Source of the DNA: CAVTHW01 sp963734625
GTDB lineage: Bacteria; Acidobacteriota; Terriglobia; Bryobacterales; Bryobacteraceae
Assembly: GCA_963734625.1 (NCBI GenBank)
Contig: CAVTHW010000016.1
Location: forward strand, 124,001-188,000
DNA length: 64,000 nt
Direction of reading: 5' to 3'
The notes below the pieces were generated by a model. The model saw only the letters and a list, made by a program, of their open reading frames with translations. It searched no databases and was not told the origin of the DNA. A program made the translations under genes and the position numbers. This document shows positions 1-6,690 of the stretch, in pieces (positions within the stretch are counted from its first letter, which is position 1; each line of letters starts with the position of its first letter).

Positions 1-47
1 GTTGCGGTTATTGTGTGACAGATGGTGCTGGACTGGGAGGGTGCCAG

Positions 48-197
48 GGAAGCCCAGAGGTTTCCTGTGCCTTTCTGGTGAATCCCATTCGAACCTGTGG
101 CAAACTGAGAACGGACCATGGAACTTGCCGACATCGGTGCTTTCAAACCGCCCACGGCCGACGATCCAGTTTTGATGGAGCTTGTGCGGCGGCTGGT
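48..197 (+). repeat. direct repeat copy 1 (150 bp)
   Basis: This 150-bp segment recurs at 2908-3057 in the same orientation with about eight mismatches. It covers roughly 70 bp upstream of the MNT gene plus its first 27 codons. Flanking sequence on both sides differs. The two copies bracket the hicAB operon, so it looks like a partial duplication during island rearrangement. Confidence 0.9.
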
Positions 198-471
198 GGA
201 AGCCTACCACCCCTTGAGCATCTATCTGTTTGGCTCAACGGCGCGAGGCGACGCCGGCCCCGACAGCGACTACGATGTGCTGCTGCTCGTCTCTGACGAC
301 GCCCCGCCGGAACAGAGGGACTGCGATCTGGCCTACAGGGCGCTTCGTGGGCTGCGGATCGCTAAGGACATCCTAGTGTGGACACGGACGGAGTTCGAAC
401 GGCGCCTCCATCTGAAGGCATCCCTGCCTTCCACGGTCGTACGAGAGGGCAGGTTGTTATATGCAGGCTGA
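118..471 (+). CDS. MNT-type nucleotidyltransferase (antitoxin of MNT/HEPN pair)
   Basis: A 117-residue minimal nucleotidyltransferase domain. Residues 38-53 carry the family signature: Gly-Ser at 39-40, then Arg-Gly, then Asp-Tyr-Asp at 51-53, the metal-binding aspartates. Proteins of this kind (MntA family) neutralise partner HEPN RNases by AMPylation. The 3' end overlaps the HEPN gene start at 461 by 11 bp, the usual coupling for this pair. The start at 118 is supported because the homologous start is kept in the duplicated copy at 2978. The gene looks intact; target and partner activity are inferred from family. Confidence 0.85.
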   Translation: MELADIGAFKPPTADDPVLMELVRRLVEAYHPLSIYLFGSTARGDAGPDSDYDVLLLVSDDAPPEQRDCDLAYRALRGLRIAKDILVWTRTEFERRLHLKASLPSTVVREGRLLYAG

Positions 472-871
472 CACGGCTCGTGTCGAGGACGTGAAGGCTT
501 GGCTGGCGAAGGCCAGCCAGGACCTCCGTCGCGTGGAAGTCCTCCTGGCAGCGCCTTCAGATTCTGAAGACGCCCTGTTCCATTGCCAGCAAGCAGCCGA
601 GAAAGCGTTCAAGGCTTTCCTCACATGGCACGATGTTCCCTTTCGGAGAATTCACGAACTCGACACAATCGGCGGACAATGCGCGGACCTCGATTCCACC
701 CTGGCCGATCTGGTCGACCGGGCTGACTGTCTGACCAAGTACGCGTCATGATTTCGCTATCCTGGCCCGCCTTACGAGCCGTCTTCGGAGGAAGTCGAGG
801 TGGCGTGCGCTTTGGCCCGGCAGGTGCACCAAGCCATCCTCACTCGTCTGCCAGCCGAGACCCATCCATAG
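461..871 (+). pseudogene. HEPN-domain protein (HepT-like) with in-frame TGA
   Basis: The first 96 residues match a HEPN domain, including the helix with Ala-Ala-Glu-Lys-Ala at about 47-51 and the Arg-Ile-His-Glu-Leu motif. At 749-751 the frame meets TGA, but reading on in the same frame gives Phe-Arg-Tyr-Pro-Gly and a typical HEPN C-terminal helix up to TAG at 869-871. Family members read Tyr-Ala-Val-Arg-Phe-Arg-Tyr-Pro here, so the stop falls where the conserved Arg is expected, consistent with a CGA to TGA change. Either the toxin is inactivated or there is a base error. It overlaps the MNT gene and would be co-transcribed with it. Confidence 0.75.
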
Positions 872-1323
872 TCGCTGGTTCCGCATGCCTCCCCCAGTTC
901 ACAAGTTACTCAACCGCTCGATCTCTCCGCGCTTATCTGGCGAAGCACCACGAGGACACACTCGCAGCACTCAAACAACTCCTCGCGGACACCGCTGAGG
1001 ACAAGCAGCGCCGACCAGCGAGACAACCCCAACCGAGGACTGCCACAGCGGCAACAACAGCGGTCGGCATGAAAGCCCGTGCTTCGTGAAGCCGGAGCAT
1101 CGTGCTGCGTCTCGTTGGGAGAACTGACAAAACCTGACACTTAAAGAGGGCGGGCGTGCCGTAGCGGGAAGTGTCAGCGCTGGCCCCTTCCTGGGTTGCT
1201 GGAGTCGCTCTCGACGAAAGGGATGAAAGGAGCGGCTTCAACGCGGGCGACTTGGTGTAGATTTCAAGGGCACCAGGCAGAGTATTCGCAGGAAGGGCCA
1301 AAGAAGACTTCTAGGTGCCGTCC
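872..1323. other. no supported gene
   Basis: About 450 bp between the HEPN gene and the next minus-strand gene. Open frames exist on both strands but none has a recognisable family, a convincing ribosome site or plausible composition. A stretch at 890-1089 (plus) encodes an Ala/Lys/Arg-rich tail that might be a remnant. Confidence 0.4.
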
Positions 1324-1677
1324 CTAGGCTACCTTGGCCGCTTTGGCCTTTACCGCGGCTCCCCCTGCGGCCGGATTGCGCTCCTCGAACAGAAGTCGCC
1401 GCAGGGTCCGAAGGTCATTGAGGATCCGGCGGCTCCCGGCCACGTGGTCGGAGAGTCTGCTCAAGTTCAGGGCCACCAGTTGCAGTGCTTGCGCCTTGCG
1501 TTCTCCGACCGACCCAGCGGAAAGCCGGAGTTCGCGGCCGACGTCGCGCCGTTCTTCCTCTATCGCTTCCAGCAACAGGTCGATGTAGTCCTGCGCGCTC
1601 TCGATCGTATCGAACGGTTTGACTGGCGAACCGTTCGCAGGAGTTGTTTGGGAAGACATCTCAACTAGAATGTCCAT
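1324..1677 (-). CDS. conserved hypothetical protein, charged helical
   Basis: A 117-residue protein without a recognised domain. The middle, about residues 25-95, is rich in Glu, Arg and Leu with helical spacing. The C-terminus is Ala/Lys-rich. The opposite-strand frame of similar length is the shadow: the minus frame has protein-like composition and an ATG start. It sits alone between toxin-antitoxin modules and no function can be assigned. Confidence 0.6.
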   Translation of the reverse strand: MDILVEMSSQTTPANGSPVKPFDTIESAQDYIDLLLEAIEEERRDVGRELRLSAGSVGERKAQALQLVALNLSRLSDHVAGSRRILNDLRTLRRLLFEERNPAAGGAAVKAKAAKVA

Positions 1678-2220
1678 CGTGGACTCCTTGCTGGACCGCA
1701 GTATACACCAGTCTGCCTCTCTTGCAACGGTTGGAGCCAGAATTGTGAGTCCCAGTACTCACGGCTGTCCTGAAAGGGGTCGACTGGTCCCAAGGAAGCC
1801 GATGCCAATCACCTGCCCCCCGGCAGACCAAATCCGCGATTGAGGACTCTCCATGTTGGCTGTAGGCGCGAGATCTGGCCTGACGGGCATTCGGTCGCGA
1901 CCTATTGGGCGTGTGCAGGCGGCGCGGGCGGGCCTGTGGGGGACATGCGGAGGCTCGACCGCCCCCTTCAGACGCCCCCCAGGAACGGCTTTCGGACTGT
2001 GGCGGGATGGGCCGCAGCGGCCAGAGTCGCTCAGGATCCGCGTCATGCCTGGTAGCCTCGTGGACGCCACCGCCTCCGACGCCGTGCTCGACGACAAGCC
2101 TACCGAGAAGACCACGATGGACGGGCCAGTTGCCCGCGAGCTATGCCCAGGCCAGGCTACCCCGGTCTACGGACCAAGAAATCGGCACGTCATCAGCAAG
2201 CGTCAAAACACCCCATTTGT
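1678..2220. other. no supported gene
   Basis: A 540-bp gap between the hypothetical gene and hicB. Only overlapping GC-driven frames are present, with no recognisable domain, RNA gene or repeat. Confidence 0.4.
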
Positions 2221-2655
2221 TCACGCAGCGTCGCGGACTTCGACCTTCAGACGTTTGCCGAGAGCGAAGAATGCAGCTTCAATTTGATTGAACCTCGAGT
2301 GGTGCCGTAACGAGAACAGGCGGTCGATGTGGGTCTTCGGTATGCCGATGCGGCGGGCGAACTCGGCCTTCTTCAATCCTGAGTTGACAAATGCAGTGTA
2401 GAGTTCCACCTTCGCACTTTGCAGGGTCGGCAACGGAACCGGACGAAACTTGGCTCCGCGGCGGCGCGACGGCGCGGGCAGTGACTTACCTTTGCGCATG
2501 TAGTCGCCGATCGTGAGCATCAACAGGTCCTGTGCCATCTCCGTCGCCTCCTGATCAGTTTCGCCTTGCGTGACGCCATAACCGAAATCCGGAAAGGTGA
2601 CGACATAGCCGCCTGCTTCCAGGTCCGGTTCAAACAATGCCAAGTAGTTTTCCAT
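2221..2655 (-). CDS. hicB: HicB family antitoxin
   Basis: A 144-residue protein starting at the ATG at 2655. Residues 1-60 are the HicB partial RNase-H-like fold (Tyr-Leu-Ala-Leu-Phe-Glu-Pro, then Phe-Pro-Asp-Phe-Gly and an alternating Asp/Glu/Ala helix). Residues 90-140 form a helix-turn-helix (Lys-Lys-Ala-Glu-Phe-Ala-Arg-Arg then Ile-Pro-Lys-Thr). The protein would bind HicA and repress its own promoter. The frame is open upstream to 2850, but that extension only shadows hicA in another frame. The gap to hicA is 8 bp. Confidence 0.9.
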   Translation of the reverse strand: MENYLALFEPDLEAGGYVVTFPDFGYGVTQGETDQEATEMAQDLLMLTIGDYMRKGKSLPAPSRRRGAKFRPVPLPTLQSAKVELYTAFVNSGLKKAEFARRIGIPKTHIDRLFSLRHHSRFNQIEAAFFALGKRLKVEVRDAA

Positions 2656-2663
2656 TGCGGCCC

Positions 2664-2843
2664 TCACAGCTTCAAGTCCAAATCTCTGAGGATGCTCTGT
2701 AAGGTTCCCGTCTTGATGTCCTTCGACGCGTGGCGAGGCATGCGTGAGACCTTCGAGCCGAGAACGATGCGCGTGTGGCGAGATTCTTCGACGAACGAGC
2801 AGCCCTGCTTTTTCAGCCACCGCCTCAGCTCGCTCGCCGTCAC
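2664..2843 (-). CDS. hicA: HicA family mRNA interferase toxin
   Basis: A 59-residue protein read from a GTG at 2843 in a different frame from hicB. It has the HicA double-stranded-RNA-binding-like fold: Glu-Leu-Arg-Arg-Trp-Leu helix, Gly-Cys-Ser-Phe-Val strand, Ser-Arg-His-Thr-Arg carrying the likely catalytic His23, then Met-Pro-Arg-His-Ala and Gly-Thr-Leu-Gln-Ser-Ile-Leu-Arg. Length and order (hicA before hicB) are typical. The promoter -10 box ends 6 bp upstream of the GTG, so the message is almost leaderless. Known HicA toxins cleave mRNA and tmRNA. Confidence 0.85.
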   Translation of the reverse strand: MTASELRRWLKKQGCSFVEESRHTRIVLGSKVSRMPRHASKDIKTGTLQSILRDLDLKL

Positions 2844-2849
2844 ACCTCA

Positions 2850-2878
2850 ATAGTAACCAGATCTGGTTACTGTGTCAA
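2850..2878 (-). promoter_or_regulatory. hicAB sigma-70 promoter
   Basis: On the minus strand TTGACA (2878-2873) is followed after exactly 17 bp by TACTAT (2855-2850). This gives a perfect -35 and a strong -10 directly upstream of the hicA GTG at 2843. Confidence 0.8.
2852..2871. promoter_or_regulatory. 20-bp perfect palindrome, likely HicB operator
   Basis: AGTAACCAGATCTGGTTACT is a perfect 10+10 palindrome filling the spacer between the -35 and -10 boxes of the hicAB promoter. Repressor bound here would block RNA polymerase. The helix-turn-helix in HicB makes it the natural ligand; that assignment is inference. Confidence 0.75.
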
Positions 2879-2907
2879 CTATCGGGATCGACAACCTCGT
2901 CGCCGCT

Positions 2908-3057
2908 GGAAGCCCAGAGGTTTCCTGTGCCTTTCTGGTGAATCCCATTCGAACCTGTGGCAAACTGAGAACGTACCATGGAGTTTGCGGATATCGGCGC
3001 TTTCAAACCGCCCACGGCCGAGGATCCAGTATTGATGGAGCTTGTGCGGCGGCTGGC
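2908..3057 (+). repeat. direct repeat copy 2 (150 bp)
   Basis: Second copy of the 48-197 segment (offset 2860 bp, about 95% identical by eye). It ends abruptly at the 3' end of the DUF6036 gene. Confidence 0.9.
2978..3057 (+). pseudogene. truncated MNT nucleotidyltransferase fragment
   Basis: Starts with the same ATG context as the gene at 118 and encodes its first 26-27 residues with a few substitutions. It then runs into the 3' end of the convergent DUF6036 gene, before the catalytic Gly-Ser motif. It is a dead 5' fragment created by the duplication. Confidence 0.75.
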
Positions 3058-3060
3058 GAT

Positions 3061-3609
3061 CTACCGCTGGCCCTGCTCGCAGAGCATCTCGATCCAAAGC
3101 CTGATCGTTAGGTCGTGGCACTCGATGTTCACGAGATAAGGGGGGAGTTCCTGTTTGTACCGCTGCTCCAGCACGTCCGCACCGAGCGGCACGGTTCGGC
3201 CAAGATGCTTGATGTCGTCCCGGTCGCGCCCCAGGTTTCGTTCCACCTTCGACAGCGCGAGATCGTATGCTTCGGCACCCAAGAGCCGCAAGTTCCGATA
3301 CGCGCTTGGGAACATGGGGATTAGTCTTGCTTCGTACGCTTCCGGGAGACTCGCTACGCCAACATGTTGCAGATAGAGCCCGAACCTTTTGTGAAGCGCG
3401 GAGCCGTGGCCGGCAAGCTCAAGCAGGTGTCTCATCTCCGTGTGAGGTACGACTGTCAGGAAGTCCACATCGGCGGTTGGGCGAGGCATGCCGTAAAGCA
3501 AGGAGACCACGAATCCACCGATGCAGTGCAGTTCGACGGGCTCGGTGAGTCGCTCGTCTATTTCAGACAGAAATCTTTGCCACGGCGCGGGAGGGAGGTT
3601 ATGCTGCAT
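3061..3609 (-). CDS. DUF6036-like nucleotidyltransferase
   Basis: A 182-residue protein with a nucleotidyltransferase-like core near residues 28-50 (His-Cys-Ile-Gly-Gly-Phe, then Arg-Pro-Thr-Ala-Asp-Val-Asp-Phe-Leu). The Asp-Val-Asp pair is the expected metal site. The C-terminal half is helical with several Arg-Asp pairs. The start ATG at 3609 overlaps the upstream XRE gene by 11 bp, so the two form an operon. XRE plus nucleotidyltransferase pairs resemble toxin-antitoxin or abortive-infection modules; activity here is unproven. Confidence 0.7.
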   Translation of the reverse strand: MQHNLPPAPWQRFLSEIDERLTEPVELHCIGGFVVSLLYGMPRPTADVDFLTVVPHTEMRHLLELAGHGSALHKRFGLYLQHVGVASLPEAYEARLIPMFPSAYRNLRLLGAEAYDLALSKVERNLGRDRDDIKHLGRTVPLGADVLEQRYKQELPPYLVNIECHDLTIRLWIEMLCEQGQR

Positions 3610-4357
3610 AGGGCAGAGCCTCCGGTCGCAGGTCGCTAAGTAGATTCCAGTGGGCAGCCGCTGCGGGCCGCGTTTTCCGCAGCCACTCCCTTTCAGCGGC
3701 CGACAGGTTCTCCTGGCACAGGGTGTCCTCTCTTGCTAGCCTGGCACGCTCCAGCCGGGCAGCGACCCGCCTCAATACGGCCGCTGTCTCTCCGGAACTC
3801 TCCCTCGCCGCTTCAAGCTCGTGAGCCAAGCCCACGACAAAGCCAAGGCGGTTCTGCAGGTCGCGGAGTTTGACCTCAATGAGCACCCACTCCCAATCGA
3901 GGTCGGGGTACTGAAGCACGAGCCATGGCAGAGCCTCGACTATGCGGCTCTCAAGGTCATTGGAAAGGAGCGCCGAGACCAGCACTGCGGCCGGGTTCCG
4001 CTTCCTTCGATGTCGCATATAGGCGAAACCCGGATAACCGAGCGCCCCTAGTTGCCCTGCGAGGGACGCAGAGCTAGCTGCTGACAGAGCGTCGCGGTCG
4101 ACCGGCAACCCTGTTGGGGGAAGGTCCAGCAAAATGACAACTCTCTCGGCCAATACTGTGGTGAGCTCCCGCTTGCCGCTTTCCAGAAGAGCCCAGTAGG
4201 CCTGCGACACGCCCAGCGTGTCGGCAACCTGCTGCTGCGTCTGGCCGCGAGCTTCGCGAGCGCGTCTCAGTTCGAGTTGGGCCACGATCTGAATCTCAAA
4301 CCGATTATAACACATGTGTGTAATAAACCGGGGAGGGGGGGAATCTTGCCGTCTCAC
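3599..4357 (-). CDS. XRE-family HTH regulator paired with nucleotidyltransferase
   Basis: A 252-residue protein. An XRE helix-turn-helix lies at about residues 28-75 (Leu-Arg-Arg-Ala-Arg-Glu-Ala-Arg-Gly-Gln-Thr-Gln, then Gly-Val-Ser-Gln-Ala-Tyr). The rest is helical with many Leu/Glu/Arg and no recognised domain. The GTG start at 4357 is favoured because GAGGAGG lies 7 bp upstream; the internal ATG at 4315 lacks a ribosome site. It probably represses the two-gene operon and acts as antitoxin to the DUF6036 protein, by analogy only. Confidence 0.7.
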   Translation of the reverse strand: MRRQDSPPPRFITHMCYNRFEIQIVAQLELRRAREARGQTQQQVADTLGVSQAYWALLESGKRELTTVLAERVVILLDLPPTGLPVDRDALSAASSASLAGQLGALGYPGFAYMRHRRKRNPAAVLVSALLSNDLESRIVEALPWLVLQYPDLDWEWVLIEVKLRDLQNRLGFVVGLAHELEAARESSGETAAVLRRVAARLERARLAREDTLCQENLSAAEREWLRKTRPAAAAHWNLLSDLRPEALPYAA

Positions 4358-4728
4358 AGAGCGGCCTCCTCAGGCTTTGGGCAATTTTGGGCAAACTGGT
4401 GACTCTCGGGACAGCGATGCCACTTGAGCACGCCGACCTAGAGGCCTCTGAGGCGGAGGTCACAACGACATTTGCGGAGCACGCGGGCGGCGTCCCCTCA
4501 CCTCTCAGAGAGGCAATAGGCGCACCCTGTGCCCCCCAGATCCGTCGTACGAAGGGGCAATCCTCGGTTCCTGAGCGACCCCAAGTCTCGAGCGGAAGTC
4601 GCCCCCAGATCAACCCAGCATTCGTGCGCTTGAGCGCTGCCCTGGAGATCTTGAGTACCTTGCTGGCTCAATCGCGTAAGGTGCTTATTCAAAAAGACTT
4701 AGCCGGATCTTGAAAGGCTTGGGGGAAT
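4358..4728. other. no supported gene
   Basis: A 370-bp gap between the XRE gene and the RfaH-like gene. It contains the XRE gene's Shine-Dalgarno sequence and presumably its promoter. A plus-strand frame at 4387-4713 has no family resemblance and unlikely composition. Confidence 0.4.
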
Positions 4729-5289
4729 CTAGCCGAGGGGACGGATCCAATCGCGGTCAATTTCGACTGCCACCGACCTCTGCAGCAGGGTCACCGACAC
4801 CACTAGCCGAAAGCTCTCCTTAACTCGAACCAGGATCCCCTCCAGCCCCGTCATCGAGCCCTTCCGAATGACCACCCGTTGTCCAACCTGAAGAAACGGG
4901 TAGGGCCCCATGGGCAGACCGGAGGCAGCCGCCACGCGCACTGAATTCAGTTCAGCCTCGTCCACGGCCTCCGGCAGCCGGCCCGGGGGGACGACGTGGA
5001 CCACGCCAGGCGTCGTCAGTATCGGAAGCCTGCGATGGACGTCGAATTGGGCGAACACGTAACCCGGAAACAGCGGTACTTCCGTGATCTTCTTGCGATC
5101 GGACCAAGTCCGCAATTCGCGGCAGGTTGGCGAGTAGTTCGCGTACCCGTTATTGCTGAGAAAGGTTGTCACGGCCCGCTCGAAGTTGGACTTAACCCGC
5201 AAGGCGTACCAAAGCTGAACCGGCGCAACCGCCCCATCCACCGCGTCAGCGTCCTTGTCAGGTTCAGTCATGGTGTCCGAGCGCGACAC
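4729..5289 (-). CDS. RfaH/UpxY-like NusG paralogue, transcription antiterminator
   Basis: A 186-residue protein with the NusG layout. After a short acidic leader, Trp-Tyr-Ala-Leu-Arg-Val-Lys-Ser opens the NGN domain, followed by Pro-Leu-Phe-Pro-Gly-Tyr-Val-Phe-Ala, a hallmark of NusG proteins. The C-terminal KOW segment at about 133-165 reads Gly-Gln-Arg-Val-Val-Ile then Gly-Ser-Met-Thr-Gly-Leu-Glu-Gly. It lies divergently next to the EPS operon, as specialised paralogues do, and an ops-type element sits in that operon's leader. It likely travels with RNA polymerase through the long cluster. Start GTG 5289 or ATG 5271. Confidence 0.85.
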   Translation of the reverse strand: MSRSDTMTEPDKDADAVDGAVAPVQLWYALRVKSNFERAVTTFLSNNGYANYSPTCRELRTWSDRKKITEVPLFPGYVFAQFDVHRRLPILTTPGVVHVVPPGRLPEAVDEAELNSVRVAAASGLPMGPYPFLQVGQRVVIRKGSMTGLEGILVRVKESFRLVVSVTLLQRSVAVEIDRDWIRPLG

Positions 5290-5541
5290 CGCTCATCTTA
5301 ACATGTTGGGGAATTCACCGAGACTTCCCAAAGAGTCGGAAAGACTCCGGTTTTCATGCCAAACTTCGGCACAAACCAAGCGGCTTTCCTCGCCTTGGCG
5401 CCTGGCAGCAATCCGTATACAGCCGTACAGCGAGCCAGCAAGCCACTTTAAGCCGGATTTCGGTGGGATTGACTGCAGAAGCAGGGCATCACGTTGGCAG
5501 CGAACGTGCTGTATAGCCAGTTCACAATTGTAGACGCCCAG

Positions 5542-5559
5542 TTTCGGGGGTTACCGAAA
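5542..5559 (+). promoter_or_regulatory. short hairpin in the EPS leader
   Basis: TTTCGG (5542-5547) pairs with CCGAAA (5554-5559) around a 6-nt loop, 16 bp upstream of the ops-like element. It could pause polymerase or be incidental. Confidence 0.35.
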
Positions 5560-5575
5560 TGGATGGGACTAAAAG

Positions 5576-5588
5576 GGCGGTAGCTTGC
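5576..5588 (+). promoter_or_regulatory. ops (JUMPstart) element
   Basis: GGCGGTAGCTTGC differs at one position from the E. coli ops element as I recall it (GGCGGTAGCGTGC). It lies 29 bp before the first EPS start codon and 290 bp from the gene of an RfaH-like protein. In enterobacteria this sequence pauses polymerase and recruits RfaH through a non-template hairpin. Confidence 0.75.
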
Positions 5589-5617
5589 AAAGAAAGCGGT
5601 TGTAGAGGACAAGGTTG

Positions 5618-5869
5618 ATGCCCGTTCGCGATCCCATGAGTCGTCTAATCAGCTTTCGGATTTCTGAGGGCGAATACCAGGCTCTGCAGAGACTGTGCGA
5701 CGCTCAGGAGGCTCGAAGCCTCTCGGATTTCGTCCGCGTTTTTGTACGACAGATAGCTTGCAGCGCGCCCCAACTGCCGCAGGAATCCCCTGGGAACGAC
5801 TGGACGTCGAGACTCGATGCGCTGGACCGTGAGGTCCGGCGGCTGAAACTACTGCTCGAGAAGCCGTGA
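5618..5869 (+). CDS. small protein with ribbon-helix-helix-like N-terminus
   Basis: About 83 residues. The segment Ser-Arg-Leu-Ile-Ser-Phe-Arg-Ile-Ser followed by Glu-Tyr-Gln-Ala-Leu and Ser-Leu-Ser-Asp-Phe-Val-Arg looks like a ribbon-helix-helix DNA-binding fold (beta strand, then two helices). A C-terminal Leu/Arg helix at 60-83 could be a coiled coil. The ATG at 5618 has AGAGGA 8 bp upstream. It is first in the EPS operon and overlaps the VanZ-like gene by 4 bp. It may be an autoregulator; this is inference. Confidence 0.6.
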   Translation: MPVRDPMSRLISFRISEGEYQALQRLCDAQEARSLSDFVRVFVRQIACSAPQLPQESPGNDWTSRLDALDREVRRLKLLLEKP

Positions 5870-6252
5870 CCAGGAAGCTACAGCATCGTCTGCTTCGGAT
5901 TGCGTGGCTGTGCATGCTGGGCTGCGTGGTTGTGGGCTCGCTCTTGCCGACTAACTCGCAACCCAAGAGAGCCCTGGACGCGCTCGATGTAAACGACAAG
6001 CTGGAGCACTTCCTGGCCTACTCGGCCTTGGCTCTGCTTCCGGCGCTGCATGAGAAGAAACCAGTCGCCGCGCTGCTGGCACTTGCAGTTGCGCTTCTCG
6101 GCGTGGCGCTTGAATTCGGTCAGGTTCTGTTCACTGACCGTCTGTTTGAGCTTGGGGACATCGCGGCCAGTACTGCCGGGGTGCTATTCGGCTTCGTGGC
6201 CGCAACCCAACTCAGACCGAGGCTAATGAAGGGAGCGTGGGGACATGTCTAG
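5866..6252 (+). CDS. VanZ-like membrane protein
   Basis: 128 residues with about four hydrophobic segments and the VanZ pattern: Asn-Asp-Lys-Leu-Glu-His-Phe-Leu-Ala-Tyr near residue 45, Glu-Phe-Gly-Gln-Val-Leu near 85, and Arg-Leu-Phe-Glu-Leu-Gly-Asp-Ile near 95. VanZ-like proteins are frequent in EPS and exosortase loci, with unknown biochemical role. The GTG start overlaps the preceding stop (GTGA), and its own stop overlaps the next start, so it is translationally coupled. Confidence 0.7.
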   Translation: MTRKLQHRLLRIAWLCMLGCVVVGSLLPTNSQPKRALDALDVNDKLEHFLAYSALALLPALHEKKPVAALLALAVALLGVALEFGQVLFTDRLFELGDIAASTAGVLFGFVAATQLRPRLMKGAWGHV

Positions 6253-6690
6253 CACAATACGCCCCGAGGCGCGCTCCCGATTGAGTACAGAAGACCTCGC
6301 TTTGTCAGATGGGTGGTTTCTCGGCCAACAACGTTTTCTCCGAATGCTCGCTTTGGAGCGAAAGAGAACCGAGCGATCCCAGCATCGCTTCGTGCTGATG
6401 CTCCTCGAGTCTGCCAGCCTGTTCAATGGCGGCGATAAGGTGCAGATTGTCGAGAAGGTCCTCGATGCGCTGTGCCATTCCACCCGGGAGACGGACATCA
6501 AGGGTTGGTACAACACCGAATCAGTCATCGGCGTCGTGTTCACGGAGATCGGTCTGGCTGAGGGAAAATCCGTTGCGGACGCGCTGTTGGCCAAGACCCT
6601 AGAAGCACTTGGCCGCACCTTGAGCATCGAACAGATCAACGAGATCCGACTCTCTTTCCATTTCTTTCCTGAAGACCAGGAAAATGACCG
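6245..6690 (+). CDS. N-terminal domain of sugar transferase (split by A-run frameshift)
   Basis: About 145 residues resembling a degenerate GGDEF-type alpha/beta domain (Arg-Phe-Val-Leu-Met-Leu-Leu-Glu, later Ser-Val-Ile-Gly-Val-Val-Phe-Thr-Glu-Ile). The frame has no stop at its natural end; it runs on to 7108 as junk over the sugar transferase. At the AAAA run 6681-6684, loss of one A would join it directly to the transferase frame. I infer a single two-domain protein of about 390 residues covering 6245-7415, broken by an indel. Confidence 0.6.

Larger units (their letters stand above)
5290..5617. other. divergent regulatory region between rfaH-like gene and EPS operon
   Basis: A 330-bp intergenic region that must hold the promoter of the antiterminator (minus) and of the EPS operon (plus). 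I see no clear -35/-10 pair. A hairpin at 5542-5559 and an ops-like element at 5576-5588 lie near the operon's first start codon. Confidence 0.6.

Noticed and set aside
2221..2850. 209-codon frame as an extended HicB
   Set aside because: The N-terminal 65 codons only shadow hicA in another frame; HicB homologues start at the ATG at 2655.
3364..3639. plus-strand frames across the DUF6036 gene
   Set aside because: Shadows of a conserved minus-strand gene.
4310..4319. ACACATGTGT palindrome as XRE operator
   Set aside because: It lies inside the coding region if the GTG at 4357 with its strong ribosome site is the start, and the flanks do not extend the symmetry.
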